In this document: piece by piece, positions 1-5,488 of the stretch
How positions within the stretch are numbered: the stretch's first letter is position 1
How the letters are laid out: each line of letters starts with the position of its first letter
Source of the DNA: Methanoregula sp.
GTDB lineage: Archaea > Halobacteriota > Methanomicrobia > Methanomicrobiales > Methanospirillaceae
DNA: 9,743 nt
Direction of reading: 5' to 3'
Assembly (NCBI GenBank): GCA_026394635.1
Contig: JAPKXV010000443.1
Span: 3,173 to 12,915 of the forward strand
Translations under genes and position numbers: made by a program
Notes under the pieces: model-generated
The model's database searches: none
Seen by the model: the letters and a program-made list of their open reading frames with translations, nothing else
Told to the model about the DNA's origin: nothing

Positions 1-47
1 CCGTAGCCGATACGGGCAATGCCTGGGTCGATGCCGATCACCATCAT
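1..47 (-). CDS. ruvC: RuvC-like Holliday junction resolvase, N-terminal fragment
   Basis: Only the first 15 codons are in the window; the gene runs off the left edge. The minus-strand reading begins MMVIGIDPGIARIGY, which matches the start of RuvC: a hydrophobic first beta strand leading to the catalytic Asp (D7) in G-I-D-P-G, then the conserved G-Y. RuvC is an RNase H-fold endonuclease that resolves Holliday junctions. Two ATG codons are adjacent (47-45 and 44-42), so the start could be either. The upstream sequence has only a weak GGGT-like ribosome binding site. The gene is divergent from tbp. Other RNase H-fold proteins can carry a similar GIDPG start, and so little sequence is visible that the family call remains provisional. 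Confidence 0.7.
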   Translation of the reverse strand, partial: MMVIGIDPGIARIGY

Positions 48-362
48 AGATAATTTACCCACATCTTTTCGTTCTCCACCGTTCTCATAAGGGTTTACCA
101 AGAGATAATAAAATGCAATTGGTGGTGAGGTTTCGGTTTACCCTCTCCGGCAGGGTGTATCAATAATTGCGTATCTCACTTATTGCCTCGACCAAATTGC
201 TTCTCTTGGATTTGAGATCGAAATCCTCTGTTTTGACCGGGAGTTCTATGCAACAAAAGGGATCGCGTTCCTCCAATCCATAAAAAATTCCCTTTTTTAG
301 ACATGGTGTAGAAAATGCCGTATCCTGTTACCCCGCGTTCTCGTAAAGGATTGCATACGACC

Positions 363-400
363 GTTTCAATTCCCCCCTGTCGCAGGGGAACCATTTTGTA
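363..400. repeat. Solitary CRISPR-repeat-like palindrome
   Basis: The segment begins GTTTCAAT (363-370). Read on the other strand it ends ATTGAAAC, the 5' handle seen in many archaeal type I/III CRISPR repeats. It contains a perfect 6-bp stem, CCCCTG/CAGGGG, with a 3-nt loop at 380-382. A weaker look-alike starts at 130 (GTTTC followed by a 5-bp palindrome). No second identical copy, regular spacing or cas gene is visible, so this is at most a relic or a coincidence. Confidence 0.25.
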
Positions 401-470
401 TTTTAAAAAGATGCAGCTTTGATAACGTCGAAACGGGAAAATGAGATATGACATAAAGGTTAGCCATTAG

Positions 471-478
471 TATTATAG
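471..478 (+). promoter_or_regulatory. Candidate TATA box of tbp
   Basis: TATTATAG lies 26-33 nt before the tbp ATG. Archaeal TATA boxes are centred about 26 nt upstream of the transcription start. This position would therefore put the start almost on the ATG, giving a leaderless or nearly leaderless mRNA. That fits the absence of a good ribosome binding site next to the ATG. TTTTAAAA at 401-408 is an alternative that would give a leader of about 70 nt. Confidence 0.35.
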
Positions 479-503
479 TTCAGGGAAAATCATAGAATAG
501 TGG

Positions 504-1058
504 ATGGCTGATAAAAAGTACGAATCATTGAAGATCGAAAATATCGTTGCATCTGGTGTGATCGCAGAGTCCATAGATCTTGTTATGTTGTCAGAAAAGG
601 TCAAGAACTGCGAACTCAATAAGAAACGGTTTCCCGGTGCAGTATATCGTATCGAGAATCCCAAGATTGCGTCCCTGATCTTTTCGTCGGGCAAGATAGT
701 GCTCACCGGCATCCGTAACAATAAGGCGCTTACAGACGGACTTGCTATCATCATCAAATCGTTAAAAAAGGCGGGCGTCGACACCCTCAAGGAGCCAAAA
801 GTTGCGATCACCAATATGGTCTGTTCATACGATCTCGGTAAATACATCAATCTCAACAAGGTAGTCATCACGCTCAATGTCGAAAATATCGAGTACGAAC
901 CCGAACAGTTCCCCGGACTTGTATACCGGATCAAAGATCCCAAGATCGTCGTTCTTATCTTCTCTTCAGGAAAGATCATTCTCACGGGTGGCAAGAATCT
1001 TGAAGACGTCAAGAAGGGGCTTGACGTCCTCGAACAGAAGCTCGAAAGCATCCTGTAA
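504..1058 (+). CDS. tbp: TATA-box-binding protein (TBP)
   Basis: A 184-residue archaeal TBP, the usual full length. TBP binds promoter TATA boxes, bends the DNA and recruits TFB and RNA polymerase. The two pseudo-symmetric halves are obvious. Residues 42-69 and 135-162 both carry F-P-G, Y-R-I, then L-I-F-S-S-G-K and T-G. The four DNA-kinking phenylalanines are present (F43, F60, F136, F153), as are the paired Asn residues N13 (IENIV) and N104 (ITNMV). The second half is close to the archaeal consensus. The first half and the segment 100-130 look more diverged, so this may be one of several TBP paralogues. The ATG at 504 is preceded by an in-frame TAG (498-500), so no longer start exists. There is no close Shine-Dalgarno. 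An oligo-T terminator follows directly. Confidence 0.96.
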   Translation: MADKKYESLKIENIVASGVIAESIDLVMLSEKVKNCELNKKRFPGAVYRIENPKIASLIFSSGKIVLTGIRNNKALTDGLAIIIKSLKKAGVDTLKEPKVAITNMVCSYDLGKYINLNKVVITLNVENIEYEPEQFPGLVYRIKDPKIVVLIFSSGKIILTGGKNLEDVKKGLDVLEQKLESIL

Positions 1059-1069
1059 AAGAGAGAATA

Positions 1070-1077
1070 TTTTTTTT
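1070..1077 (+). terminator. Oligo-T terminator after tbp
   Basis: A run of eight T on the coding strand lies 12 nt after the tbp stop codon. Archaeal RNA polymerase terminates at such oligo-T tracts without needing a hairpin. It also marks the point where the HAD remnant begins. Confidence 0.55.
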
Positions 1078-1080
1078 AAC

Positions 1081-1603
1081 TTTGTGGAAGCCAAGCTCAT
1101 CGCGTGTGCTGCCGTTATTGCACATCTGGGGATACCTGCCGAACCCATGGAGCTGCTGAAATATTTCCCCCCGCCCGGTTCACGGGTTCGAGAGCCACGA
1201 ACACATCCGGGACTTTCTCATTGATAACCACCGATTTTCAGAGACCGCATTCACACAATGCTGCGTCATCTACGATGAAGAGGCGATCCCCGCCATCAAA
1301 CCATACCCGCATGTCGCTGAGACGCTGACGGCATTGCGGGACCGCGGGCTCAATCTTGCAGTTGTCACCGATGCCCATAACGGGAATGCGCTGAAACGGT
1401 TGAAGAAAGCGGGGTCGTATGAATTTTCCGATGCCGTCATCTCCGGGGATATGTCCGGAAAGGCAAAGCCATCACCCAAACCGTTTCTGCTTGGCATGAG
1501 CAACCTGGGGATGAGCGCCGGCGAGACGATCCTTGTCGGTGACAGTATCCGCAGGGACAAGAGTGCCGGCACAAGCGCTGGGGATAATCTTCATGCAGAA
1601 TAA
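1081..1603 (+). pseudogene. HAD-family hydrolase, decayed (truncated and frameshifted)
   Basis: Joined across frames, the translation reads as a haloacid-dehalogenase-like phosphatase. It starts at FVEAKLIACAAV with no upstream D-x-D motif (motif I, the nucleophile), which should lie just before it. The oligo-T tract sits there instead. The first frame runs to about 1170, where a run of six C (1167-1172) marks a +1 shift. The second frame then carries motif II (Thr in VVTDA, near 1367), the motif III lysine (AKPSPKPF) and motif IV (VGDSIRRD, near 1536). Near 1555-1565 the frame is lost again: PAQALGII appears in another frame, while the open frame ends at TAA 1601-1603. With no nucleophile and two shifts the protein cannot be an active phosphatase. 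The single C-run shift alone could be a sequencing error; the missing start cannot. Confidence 0.8.
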
Positions 1604-1624
1604 GATGGGGGTAAAGAAATCCAG

Positions 1625-2257
1625 TTATCCCAAGTCCATTACGGGTGTAATTTGCGCTGGTACGGTCCGGTTGACCGTCAGGACGTTCTCATCCTGCATC
1701 CGTATGATAACAGAGAAGGGAGTGTCGGGTGAGAGCGGAGTGCGGGGATAAACAAAGATCCCAAACGCCTCATTGGGTTCAAGTATATCATTGGCATTGG
1801 CCTGCCCATTGGCTAGCGTGCTCCCTTTACTGACAATTGCCCACCCCGGTTTTGTATACGGGACTGCCGAGAGTCGGGTAAGCGTTTCCGATCCTGAAGG
1901 AGTGTTGAAGATCACCTGCGTCTGGTCGAGATCAACACCGGTGCCGGTCTGCCACTCCATCCGGACGGAATCGAGCTTGATCGTCATGCCAACCGCACCG
2001 AGGCGAGAGGGTGCCGGGCGGGAGTTTGCTACAGTTACTGATCCCAGCCTGCCGGAGAGATCTGCATACCCGGTAACATCGCTTGCGAGCACGGGGTTAT
2101 CCGTGACCTGCTTGAAACCGGCATATGCAGTTTTACCGGAAAAATAACTTGGGTAGATAAACAGCGAGAACATCAGGAGGGAGAAGATGATTACCGCTCC
2201 AATCAGCGCGATGAACGTGAACGAATATCCTGCATCAGACAGCGGTTGGCGGTGCAT
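1625..2257 (-). CDS. Archaellin / type IV pilin-like secreted protein
   Basis: A 210-residue protein with the layout of an archaellin. A short polar leader comes first (residues 1-10, ending D-A-G), then a hydrophobic helix at about 11-38 of the kind that packs in the filament core. The rest is a beta-rich, Thr/Ser/Asn-rich extracellular domain. Near residues 90-120 it has an I-K-L-D-S-V-R pattern followed by V-D-L-D-Q-T-Q-V-I, as in archaellins. It ends with a proline-rich beta segment (LEPNEAFGIFVYP onward). One N-glycosylation sequon, N-R-T, is at 196-198. The leader lacks the usual Lys/Arg-Gly before the cleavage site, so processing by the archaeal prepilin peptidase is uncertain. An in-frame TAA at 2269-2267 shows that ATG 2257 is the earliest start. 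No clear ribosome binding site is seen. It stands alone without motor or assembly genes nearby, and a surface pilin is an equally good reading. Confidence 0.65.
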   Translation of the reverse strand: MHRQPLSDAGYSFTFIALIGAVIIFSLLMFSLFIYPSYFSGKTAYAGFKQVTDNPVLASDVTGYADLSGRLGSVTVANSRPAPSRLGAVGMTIKLDSVRMEWQTGTGVDLDQTQVIFNTPSGSETLTRLSAVPYTKPGWAIVSKGSTLANGQANANDILEPNEAFGIFVYPRTPLSPDTPFSVIIRMQDENVLTVNRTVPAQITPVMDLG

Positions 2258-2282
2258 GGAAAACCATTATCCGGCAAAGATC

Positions 2283-2470
2283 AAAAGGGTTGCGAAGTAC
2301 CGCAGGAGTGCCCCCACCCATCCATGGAACAGTCTTGATGATCATGAATTCCTTCGTTCAATCTGCGGACTGATCCGGGACCGGGCCTCAAGTGATGAAG
2401 GGTTAACGCTCTCCGGTCTCCTGATTTTTGGCAAACTGAGGCCGATCCTTGATGCACTGCCACCTCCACG
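2283..2470 (+). pseudogene. Fragment of AlbA_2/COG2865-type ATP-binding transcriptional regulator
   Basis: The open frame on this strand contains HPWNSLDDHEFLRS (from about 2322), then GLIRDRASSDEGLTLSGLL and FGKLRPILDA (to about 2456). This order is characteristic of the middle of COG2865 proteins. Those are regulators with an N-terminal AlbA_2 (Schlafen-like) nucleic-acid-binding domain and a C-terminal GHKL-type ATP-binding domain. Both ends are missing: no AlbA_2 domain lies upstream, where the archaellin gene sits on the other strand, and the similarity stops in a proline-rich tail. The family call comes from memory of family sequences, without an alignment. The fragment occupies the space directly upstream of the archaellin gene, where its promoter should be. 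Confidence 0.6.
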
Positions 2471-2594
2471 TTATCCCGCGGTAACGGGGCGATTCCGAGA
2501 ATCCACGGGGCGGTGTCCGGGGCGTGATACTGGGGAAGGATGAGTATTGATTGCGTACCAGAAAGCAGGATGCCGTGATCAGGAACTTTGAGAT

Positions 2595-2674
2595 ATAGGG
2601 GTAAATGCCACACTTCAGCTTGCATTTAACACTATTGGAGAAGACCGATACGTTTCGGAGTATGGTCTTCGACT
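2595..2674. mobile_element. Two-hairpin insertion of about 80 nt within hepT
   Basis: The segment separates ...RNFEI from IIGEAV..., which are adjacent in HepT proteins. It can form two stem-loops. The first is TAAATGC/GCATTTA (2602-2608 with 2622-2628). The second is GAAGACC/GGTCTTC (2640-2646 with 2664-2670), extended by TAC/GTA across a small internal loop. The dinucleotide AT flanks both sides. Paired hairpins without long terminal repeats resemble non-autonomous relatives of IS200/IS605 elements, but no transposase relation can be shown from one copy. Confidence 0.4.
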
Positions 2675-2968
2675 ATCATTGGCGAAGCAGTAAAGAACCT
2701 GCCGGACGATCTCAAAGCCCGCTACCCTGCTGTCGAATAAAAACAGGTTGCCGGGCTCCGTGATATTATGGACCATGGTTCCTATCGTAGTGACTGTGAC
2801 GTGATGTTTGAGATCATTACCGACAACCTACCGGGCTTTGGTAACGATATCGCAAAAGTCTTACAAGATGAGACACGGCGCGAGAAAGAATCCAAAAAAA
2901 CACTACATCCAGCCCCTGAACAGAAAGAACATGCCCTAACCTTTATCATCAGCACGGCAGAATTAGAT

Positions 2969-2974
2969 AAGGAG
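2969..2974 (+). promoter_or_regulatory. Ribosome binding site of the RGG protein gene
   Basis: AAGGAG lies 7 nt before the ATG at 2982, a strong Shine-Dalgarno at ideal spacing. It lies inside the tail of the broken hepT frame and fixes the start of the next gene. Confidence 0.75.
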
Positions 2975-2981
2975 TTTAATT

Positions 2982-3320
2982 ATGGGTAAGACAGGGACAA
3001 CCATCTGGGCACAGGTCAAAGGGGTCAAGGGACAGATCCGGCTCGTGCCGAAAAAAGAGTCGGAATTAAAACCCCCCGGTCCGAACCAGCGGTTTAAACA
3101 AGGGGCAACGGTCAAGAATGTTGACGACGCTGCCCAACAGCAATTCGGTGGTCGCGGCGGCAGGAGAGGTGGCGGACGCGGTGGTCGCGGCGGCAGCAGG
3201 GGTGGCAGCAGGGGCGGAGACCGGGGAGCTCCCGAACGGACCGGCAACCCGCTGATCCGAAGGCGTATGCGCCGCGCAAAGGTCTCGGCACTCGGCACCA
3301 AGGCAAAGTCAGCGCGATAA
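2982..3320 (+). CDS. Small RGG-box protein of unknown function
   Basis: A 112-residue, very basic protein. Residues 1-50 form a conserved-looking N-terminal part (TTIWAQVKGVKGQIRLVPKK, then a proline-containing linker). Residues 56-82 are an uninterrupted Gly/Arg-rich region with about six RGG or RGGG units separated by Ser or Asp. The last 25 residues are again rich in Arg and Lys. RGG boxes bind RNA and are common in eukaryotic RNA-binding proteins but unusual in archaea. An RNA-binding or nucleoid role is a guess. The start is well supported by the ribosome binding site. The C-terminus is less sure, because another frame is open from about 3203 to the TAG at 3458-3460 and looks protein-like. 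The true protein may therefore be longer if there is a frameshift after the RGG region. Confidence 0.7.
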   Translation: MGKTGTTIWAQVKGVKGQIRLVPKKESELKPPGPNQRFKQGATVKNVDDAAQQQFGGRGGRRGGGRGGRGGSRGGSRGGDRGAPERTGNPLIRRRMRRAKVSALGTKAKSAR

Positions 3321-3368
3321 CACTCTCGCCCAAAGGTATCGCAGCCCTCAAGGATTCATCAATAAAGC

Positions 3369-3388
3369 GGGGCCGGTCCAATGGCCCC
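3369..3388 (+). terminator. GC-rich hairpin downstream of the RGG gene
   Basis: GGGGCC (3369-3374) and GGCCCC (3383-3388) form a 6-bp stem with an 8-nt loop, 49 nt after the RGG stop codon. No oligo-T run follows immediately, so it may be a weak terminator, an mRNA-end structure or chance. Confidence 0.25.
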
Positions 3389-3412
3389 CGGTTTCCCAGC
3401 CCGATAATTTCC

Positions 3413-3421
3413 TTTTTAAAT
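3413..3421 (+). promoter_or_regulatory. Candidate TATA box of the 3472-7842 operon
   Basis: TTTTTAAAT resembles the archaeal TATA box. It is 51 nt before the first ATG, so transcription would start near 3443 and leave a leader of about 30 nt that includes the GGTGAG ribosome binding site at 3461-3466. Confidence 0.45.
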
Positions 3422-3471
3422 CGGCAGGTGACATGTTTTCTCATGGCAACATTCACGTAGGGTGAGTATCT

Positions 3472-3837
3472 ATGGTGAGTATGGATCTCCCGACAGCAAT
3501 GAAAAGTTACCAGTATGGCGAACGGGCGAAGTCGGAACTGATCGTTGCATCCCAGCTTGCAAACGCATTGGAAGGGTTTCCGGAAATTGAGCGGGCGGGC
3601 GGGCGGCGGATGCTGCTCATGCTCATGGAAGCGATCCGTTCTGAACTCCAGTTCGCATATGCCAGCACAAGCCAGCAGGACTTCAGCCGTTCTGTAGACG
3701 CGCTCAACACGGCGATCTCCTTAATCGAGAGCAACCAGCCAAACCAGGCGTCAGAGAAGATCGCCGCTGCAATCAGTGCTTCAACCACATCTGCACAACA
3801 CGCATGGCAGGTACTATCGGAACATGGACTCCTCTGA
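3472..3837 (+). CDS. Conserved-looking helical protein of unknown function
   Basis: A 121-residue soluble protein that I do not recognise. It appears almost entirely alpha-helical, with three or four helices rich in Ala, Ser, Glu and Gln (around 10-35, 40-65, 68-85 and 90-118). It has no cysteines, membrane segment or recognisable catalytic motif. GGTGAG at 3461-3466 precedes ATG 3472. The same GGTGAGTAT is repeated at 3474-3482 just before a second ATG at 3481, so translation could begin at either (Met1 or Met4). It is the first gene of the operon and its stop overlaps the start of the nitroreductase by 14 nt, which argues for translational coupling and a linked role. A small partner subunit is possible but unproven. 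Confidence 0.75.
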   Translation: MVSMDLPTAMKSYQYGERAKSELIVASQLANALEGFPEIERAGGRRMLLMLMEAIRSELQFAYASTSQQDFSRSVDALNTAISLIESNQPNQASEKIAAAISASTTSAQHAWQVLSEHGLL

Positions 3838-4714
3838 ATTCCAAGGGTTTCTGACCAGCAGGTCATCGGTCCGGGCATATACTCCTGAGTCCCTTTCAGA
3901 AGAGGATATCAGCTATATTCTTTCCTGTGCAGGCACCGCACCGAGCGCCGGGAACCTCGAGGCATGGGACGTGGTCGTCGTCACCGATGATGGTGCCCGG
4001 CTCGAACTCAGGGACGCAGCATTTGAACAGGAGCACATCCGGCAGGCGGCAGCGGTCCTCGTCGTCTGCGCAAACTACATCCGCTCGATGTCACGGTACG
4101 GGGAGCGGGGCATCCTGTACGCGGTGCAGGACGCAACGATCGCTTGCACGTACATGATGCTTGCAGCACATGCACGGCAACTCCACTCATGCTGGACAGG
4201 GGCATTTGACGAGGAGGAAGTCAGGAAGATCCTCGGGCTGCCCCAGCATGTGAGGCCGGTTGCGCTCCTTGCAGTCGGCAGGGGGCAGGCGCCGGTTGCC
4301 CTGACGGAACGGCTGCCGGTCGCAGAGCACATCCACCAGGATGCATGGCATGGTAAGGTACGGGAGATAACGACAATGCCGGATTATCTGGTAACACTTG
4401 AATCAGCATGGGTCATACGGGATGCAAAATCACTCGATGATGCAATCGGGATCGCAATCAGCGAAGCGGGAAAACGGCTCAACCCGACCGCTAAGTTCGT
4501 AGAGGTCGAGGCGGGGATGCTCTCCTGCCCCCATTGCGAAGGGGAACTCTCCAGCGCGATCGTCGTGGCGGACACCGGTCTCGTCGGGCTCTCGCTGGAG
4601 ATGCGGGTATTTCGCGCAGAGTCACAGGACCACGCAGAGAAGATCGCAAAATCTGTTGTGGGAAAGGCGCTGCGGGACGTCCCGCTCAAGCTCGTGGACG
4701 TGCGGGAATTATGA
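3824..4714 (+). CDS. Nitroreductase-UPF0212 (DUF555) in-frame fusion
   Basis: One frame of 296 residues holds two proteins. Residues 1-180 are a nitroreductase-family flavoenzyme: RSSVR (13-17) and PSAGN (40-44) are the FMN-contacting motifs, and QDATIACTYMMLAAH with CWTGAF (102-128) is the family core. Residues 185-296 are a full-length UPF0212/DUF555 protein (MPDYLVTLESAWVIRD onward), an archaeal family of unknown function, with a C-x-x-C pair at 235-238. In most genomes these would be separate. The UPF0212 part still begins with Met (ATG 4376) and GGGAGAT lies about 8 nt upstream, so it may also be translated separately. A TAA sits just before the junction in each of the two other frames, so one base gained or lost could have removed the stop. 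I chose the ATG at 3824 because the RSSVR motif normally lies near the N-terminus. The upstream in-frame ATG at 3776 would add residues unlike the family. Confidence 0.85.
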   Translation: MDSSEFQGFLTSRSSVRAYTPESLSEEDISYILSCAGTAPSAGNLEAWDVVVVTDDGARLELRDAAFEQEHIRQAAAVLVVCANYIRSMSRYGERGILYAVQDATIACTYMMLAAHARQLHSCWTGAFDEEEVRKILGLPQHVRPVALLAVGRGQAPVALTERLPVAEHIHQDAWHGKVREITTMPDYLVTLESAWVIRDAKSLDDAIGIAISEAGKRLNPTAKFVEVEAGMLSCPHCEGELSSAIVVADTGLVGLSLEMRVFRAESQDHAEKIAKSVVGKALRDVPLKLVDVREL

Positions 4715-5460
4715 TCTACGTCGTCGGGCATACTGCGATCGACCACATATCCACCGTGCACCACCTGCCGGACCGGAACACTTCGACGCATATTTCCGAC
4801 CGCAAGATCTTCTTTGGCGGCGGTGCGGCAAACATCGCTGCGGGCATCGCGAAGCTCGGTGAGTCCTGCACGCTGGTCTCCTGCGTGGGTGACGATTTCT
4901 CCGGAACCGAGTACGACCTCTGGCTGAATCATCTTGGGGTGCGCCAGCAGTTCTTTTGTGTTCATGGCACCCACACGCCCACCGCATTCATGTTCACGGA
5001 CAGTGAAGGCGACCAGATGACCTTCTTCGAATGGGGCGCATCGAAAGCATTTGCCACCGCACCCGCCCCGGCACTCCCATTTGTCCATATGGCAACTGCC
5101 GATCCGGACTTCAACTGCCGTGTCGCGGAAAAGAGCGAATTCGTATCATTCGACCCGGGCCAGGACGTCTTCTGGTACACAAAAGAGCAGCTCGGCTCGA
5201 TCATCGCCAACACCGACATCCTGTTTGCAAACCAGCATGAGGTGGAGCATATGTGCCGGACACTGGGGATCACCCGCACGGAACTGACAGCACGGGTGAA
5301 GACCGCAGTCTTTACGATGAGCGGGGACGGGAGCATGCTGTACGAGAACGGGAAGGAGACCTTCCGCATCATATGTCGTGGAACACCCCGGGTGCCAGAC
5401 TCATCTCCCGGACCGGGCGTCCATGCAGGCCCGGTTTCGGAAACACTTCGGGAACCTTGA
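4711..5460 (+). CDS. PfkB-family sugar/nucleoside kinase, C-terminal truncated
   Basis: The protein starts MIYVVGHTAIDHI and carries the PfkB substrate-binding signature GGGAAN (36-41) and FANQHEVE, the N-x-x-E Mg/ATP motif. It then reaches SGDGSMLYENGKE (to about 5358). Here the frame changes and ends at TGA 5458-5460 with a nonsense Arg/Pro-rich tail. The second PfkB signature, D-T/P-x-GAGD, which supplies the catalytic Asp and the anion hole, is absent from all frames. The true C-terminus appears in another frame directly downstream (see the next entry). The lost part is therefore an internal deletion of perhaps 35-50 codons, an estimate from the usual length of about 300 residues. The product should be inactive. 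The start ATG overlaps the upstream stop (ATGA, 4711-4714). The family phosphorylates ribose, fructose or nucleosides; the substrate cannot be told. Confidence 0.85.
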   Translation: MIYVVGHTAIDHISTVHHLPDRNTSTHISDRKIFFGGGAANIAAGIAKLGESCTLVSCVGDDFSGTEYDLWLNHLGVRQQFFCVHGTHTPTAFMFTDSEGDQMTFFEWGASKAFATAPAPALPFVHMATADPDFNCRVAEKSEFVSFDPGQDVFWYTKEQLGSIIANTDILFANQHEVEHMCRTLGITRTELTARVKTAVFTMSGDGSMLYENGKETFRIICRGTPRVPDSSPGPGVHAGPVSETLREP

Positions 5461-5488
5461 TGAGCCCCAAGAGCGGAGGTTTGCGTGA
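5360..5488 (+). pseudogene. Displaced C-terminal end of the PfkB kinase
   Basis: In the +1 frame relative to the kinase the DNA reads SASYVVEHPGCQTHLPDR and continues to TGA 5486-5488. This matches the end of methanogen PfkB kinases (a V-V-E-x-x-G-C-Q-T-N-L-P type ending). Its stop overlaps the GTG start of the Dph6 gene as GTGA (5485-5488), the coupling expected in the intact operon. This shows that the kinase originally ended here and that the internal GAGD segment was deleted, putting this tail out of frame. Confidence 0.75.

Larger units (their letters stand above)
48..503. other. Divergent intergenic region between ruvC and tbp
   Basis: About 450 nt with no convincing gene. It contains several short inverted repeats. 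One is ACCCT/AGGGT (140-144 with 152-156) and another is GGATTT/AAATCC (208-213 with 221-226). A third is CCCCTG/CAGGGG (374-379 with 383-388), and there is an A6/T6 pair around 281-297. AT-rich stretches at 401-408 and 471-478 are possible TATA boxes for tbp. An open frame on the minus strand (176-454) has no protein-like features and I do not count it as a gene. Confidence 0.6.
2539..2989 (+). pseudogene. hepT: HepT (DUF86) toxin gene, interrupted
   Basis: HepT proteins are HEPN-fold toxins paired with MNT nucleotidyltransferase antitoxins. Three pieces are readable. The first is RKQDAVIRNFEI (2560-2595), preceded by an in-frame TGA at 2548. The second is IIGEAVKNLPDDLKARYPAVE (2675-2737). 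The third is KQVAGLRDIMDHGSYRSD onward (2741-2989). In intact homologues these are continuous. Between pieces one and two lies an insertion of about 80 nt. Between pieces two and three a TAA (2738-2740) sits where a Trp codon is common. The HEPN catalytic R-x4-H motif (R-DIMD-H, around 2756-2773) is still intact in the last piece. The N-terminal helix and the MNT partner gene are absent, so the system is dead. The last reading frame ends within the start of the RGG protein gene. Confidence 0.75.

Noticed and set aside
100..400. CRISPR array in the ruvC-tbp gap
   Set aside because: Only one good repeat-like unit and one poor one, 233 nt apart, with no regular spacing and no cas genes.
176..454. 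Minus-strand open frame of 92 codons in the ruvC-tbp gap
   Set aside because: Composition is not protein-like, there is no ribosome binding site, and it covers the palindromic segments.
473..1051. Minus-strand open frame of 192 codons opposite tbp
   Set aside because: Antisense shadow; the plus strand encodes an unmistakable TBP.
2281..2625. Minus-strand open frame of 114 codons upstream of the archaellin gene
   Set aside because: It has no recognisable family, while the plus strand here reads as regulator and HepT fragments.
2738..2740. TAA in hepT as a recoded codon
   Set aside because: TAA is not the pyrrolysine codon (TAG), and the gene is broken at other places as well, so decay is the simpler explanation.
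2963..3301. Proline/leucine-rich minus-strand frame
   Set aside because: It is the mirror image of the RGG repeat and has no independent start signal.
4534..4710. Extended N-terminus in the kinase frame
   Set aside because: It is Arg-rich and overlaps the UPF0212 coding region; the kinase naturally starts at ATG 4711 in an ATGA overlap.
4384..5088. Long minus-strand frame opposite UPF0212 and the kinase
   Set aside because: Shadow of conserved plus-strand genes; typical of GC-rich codon use.
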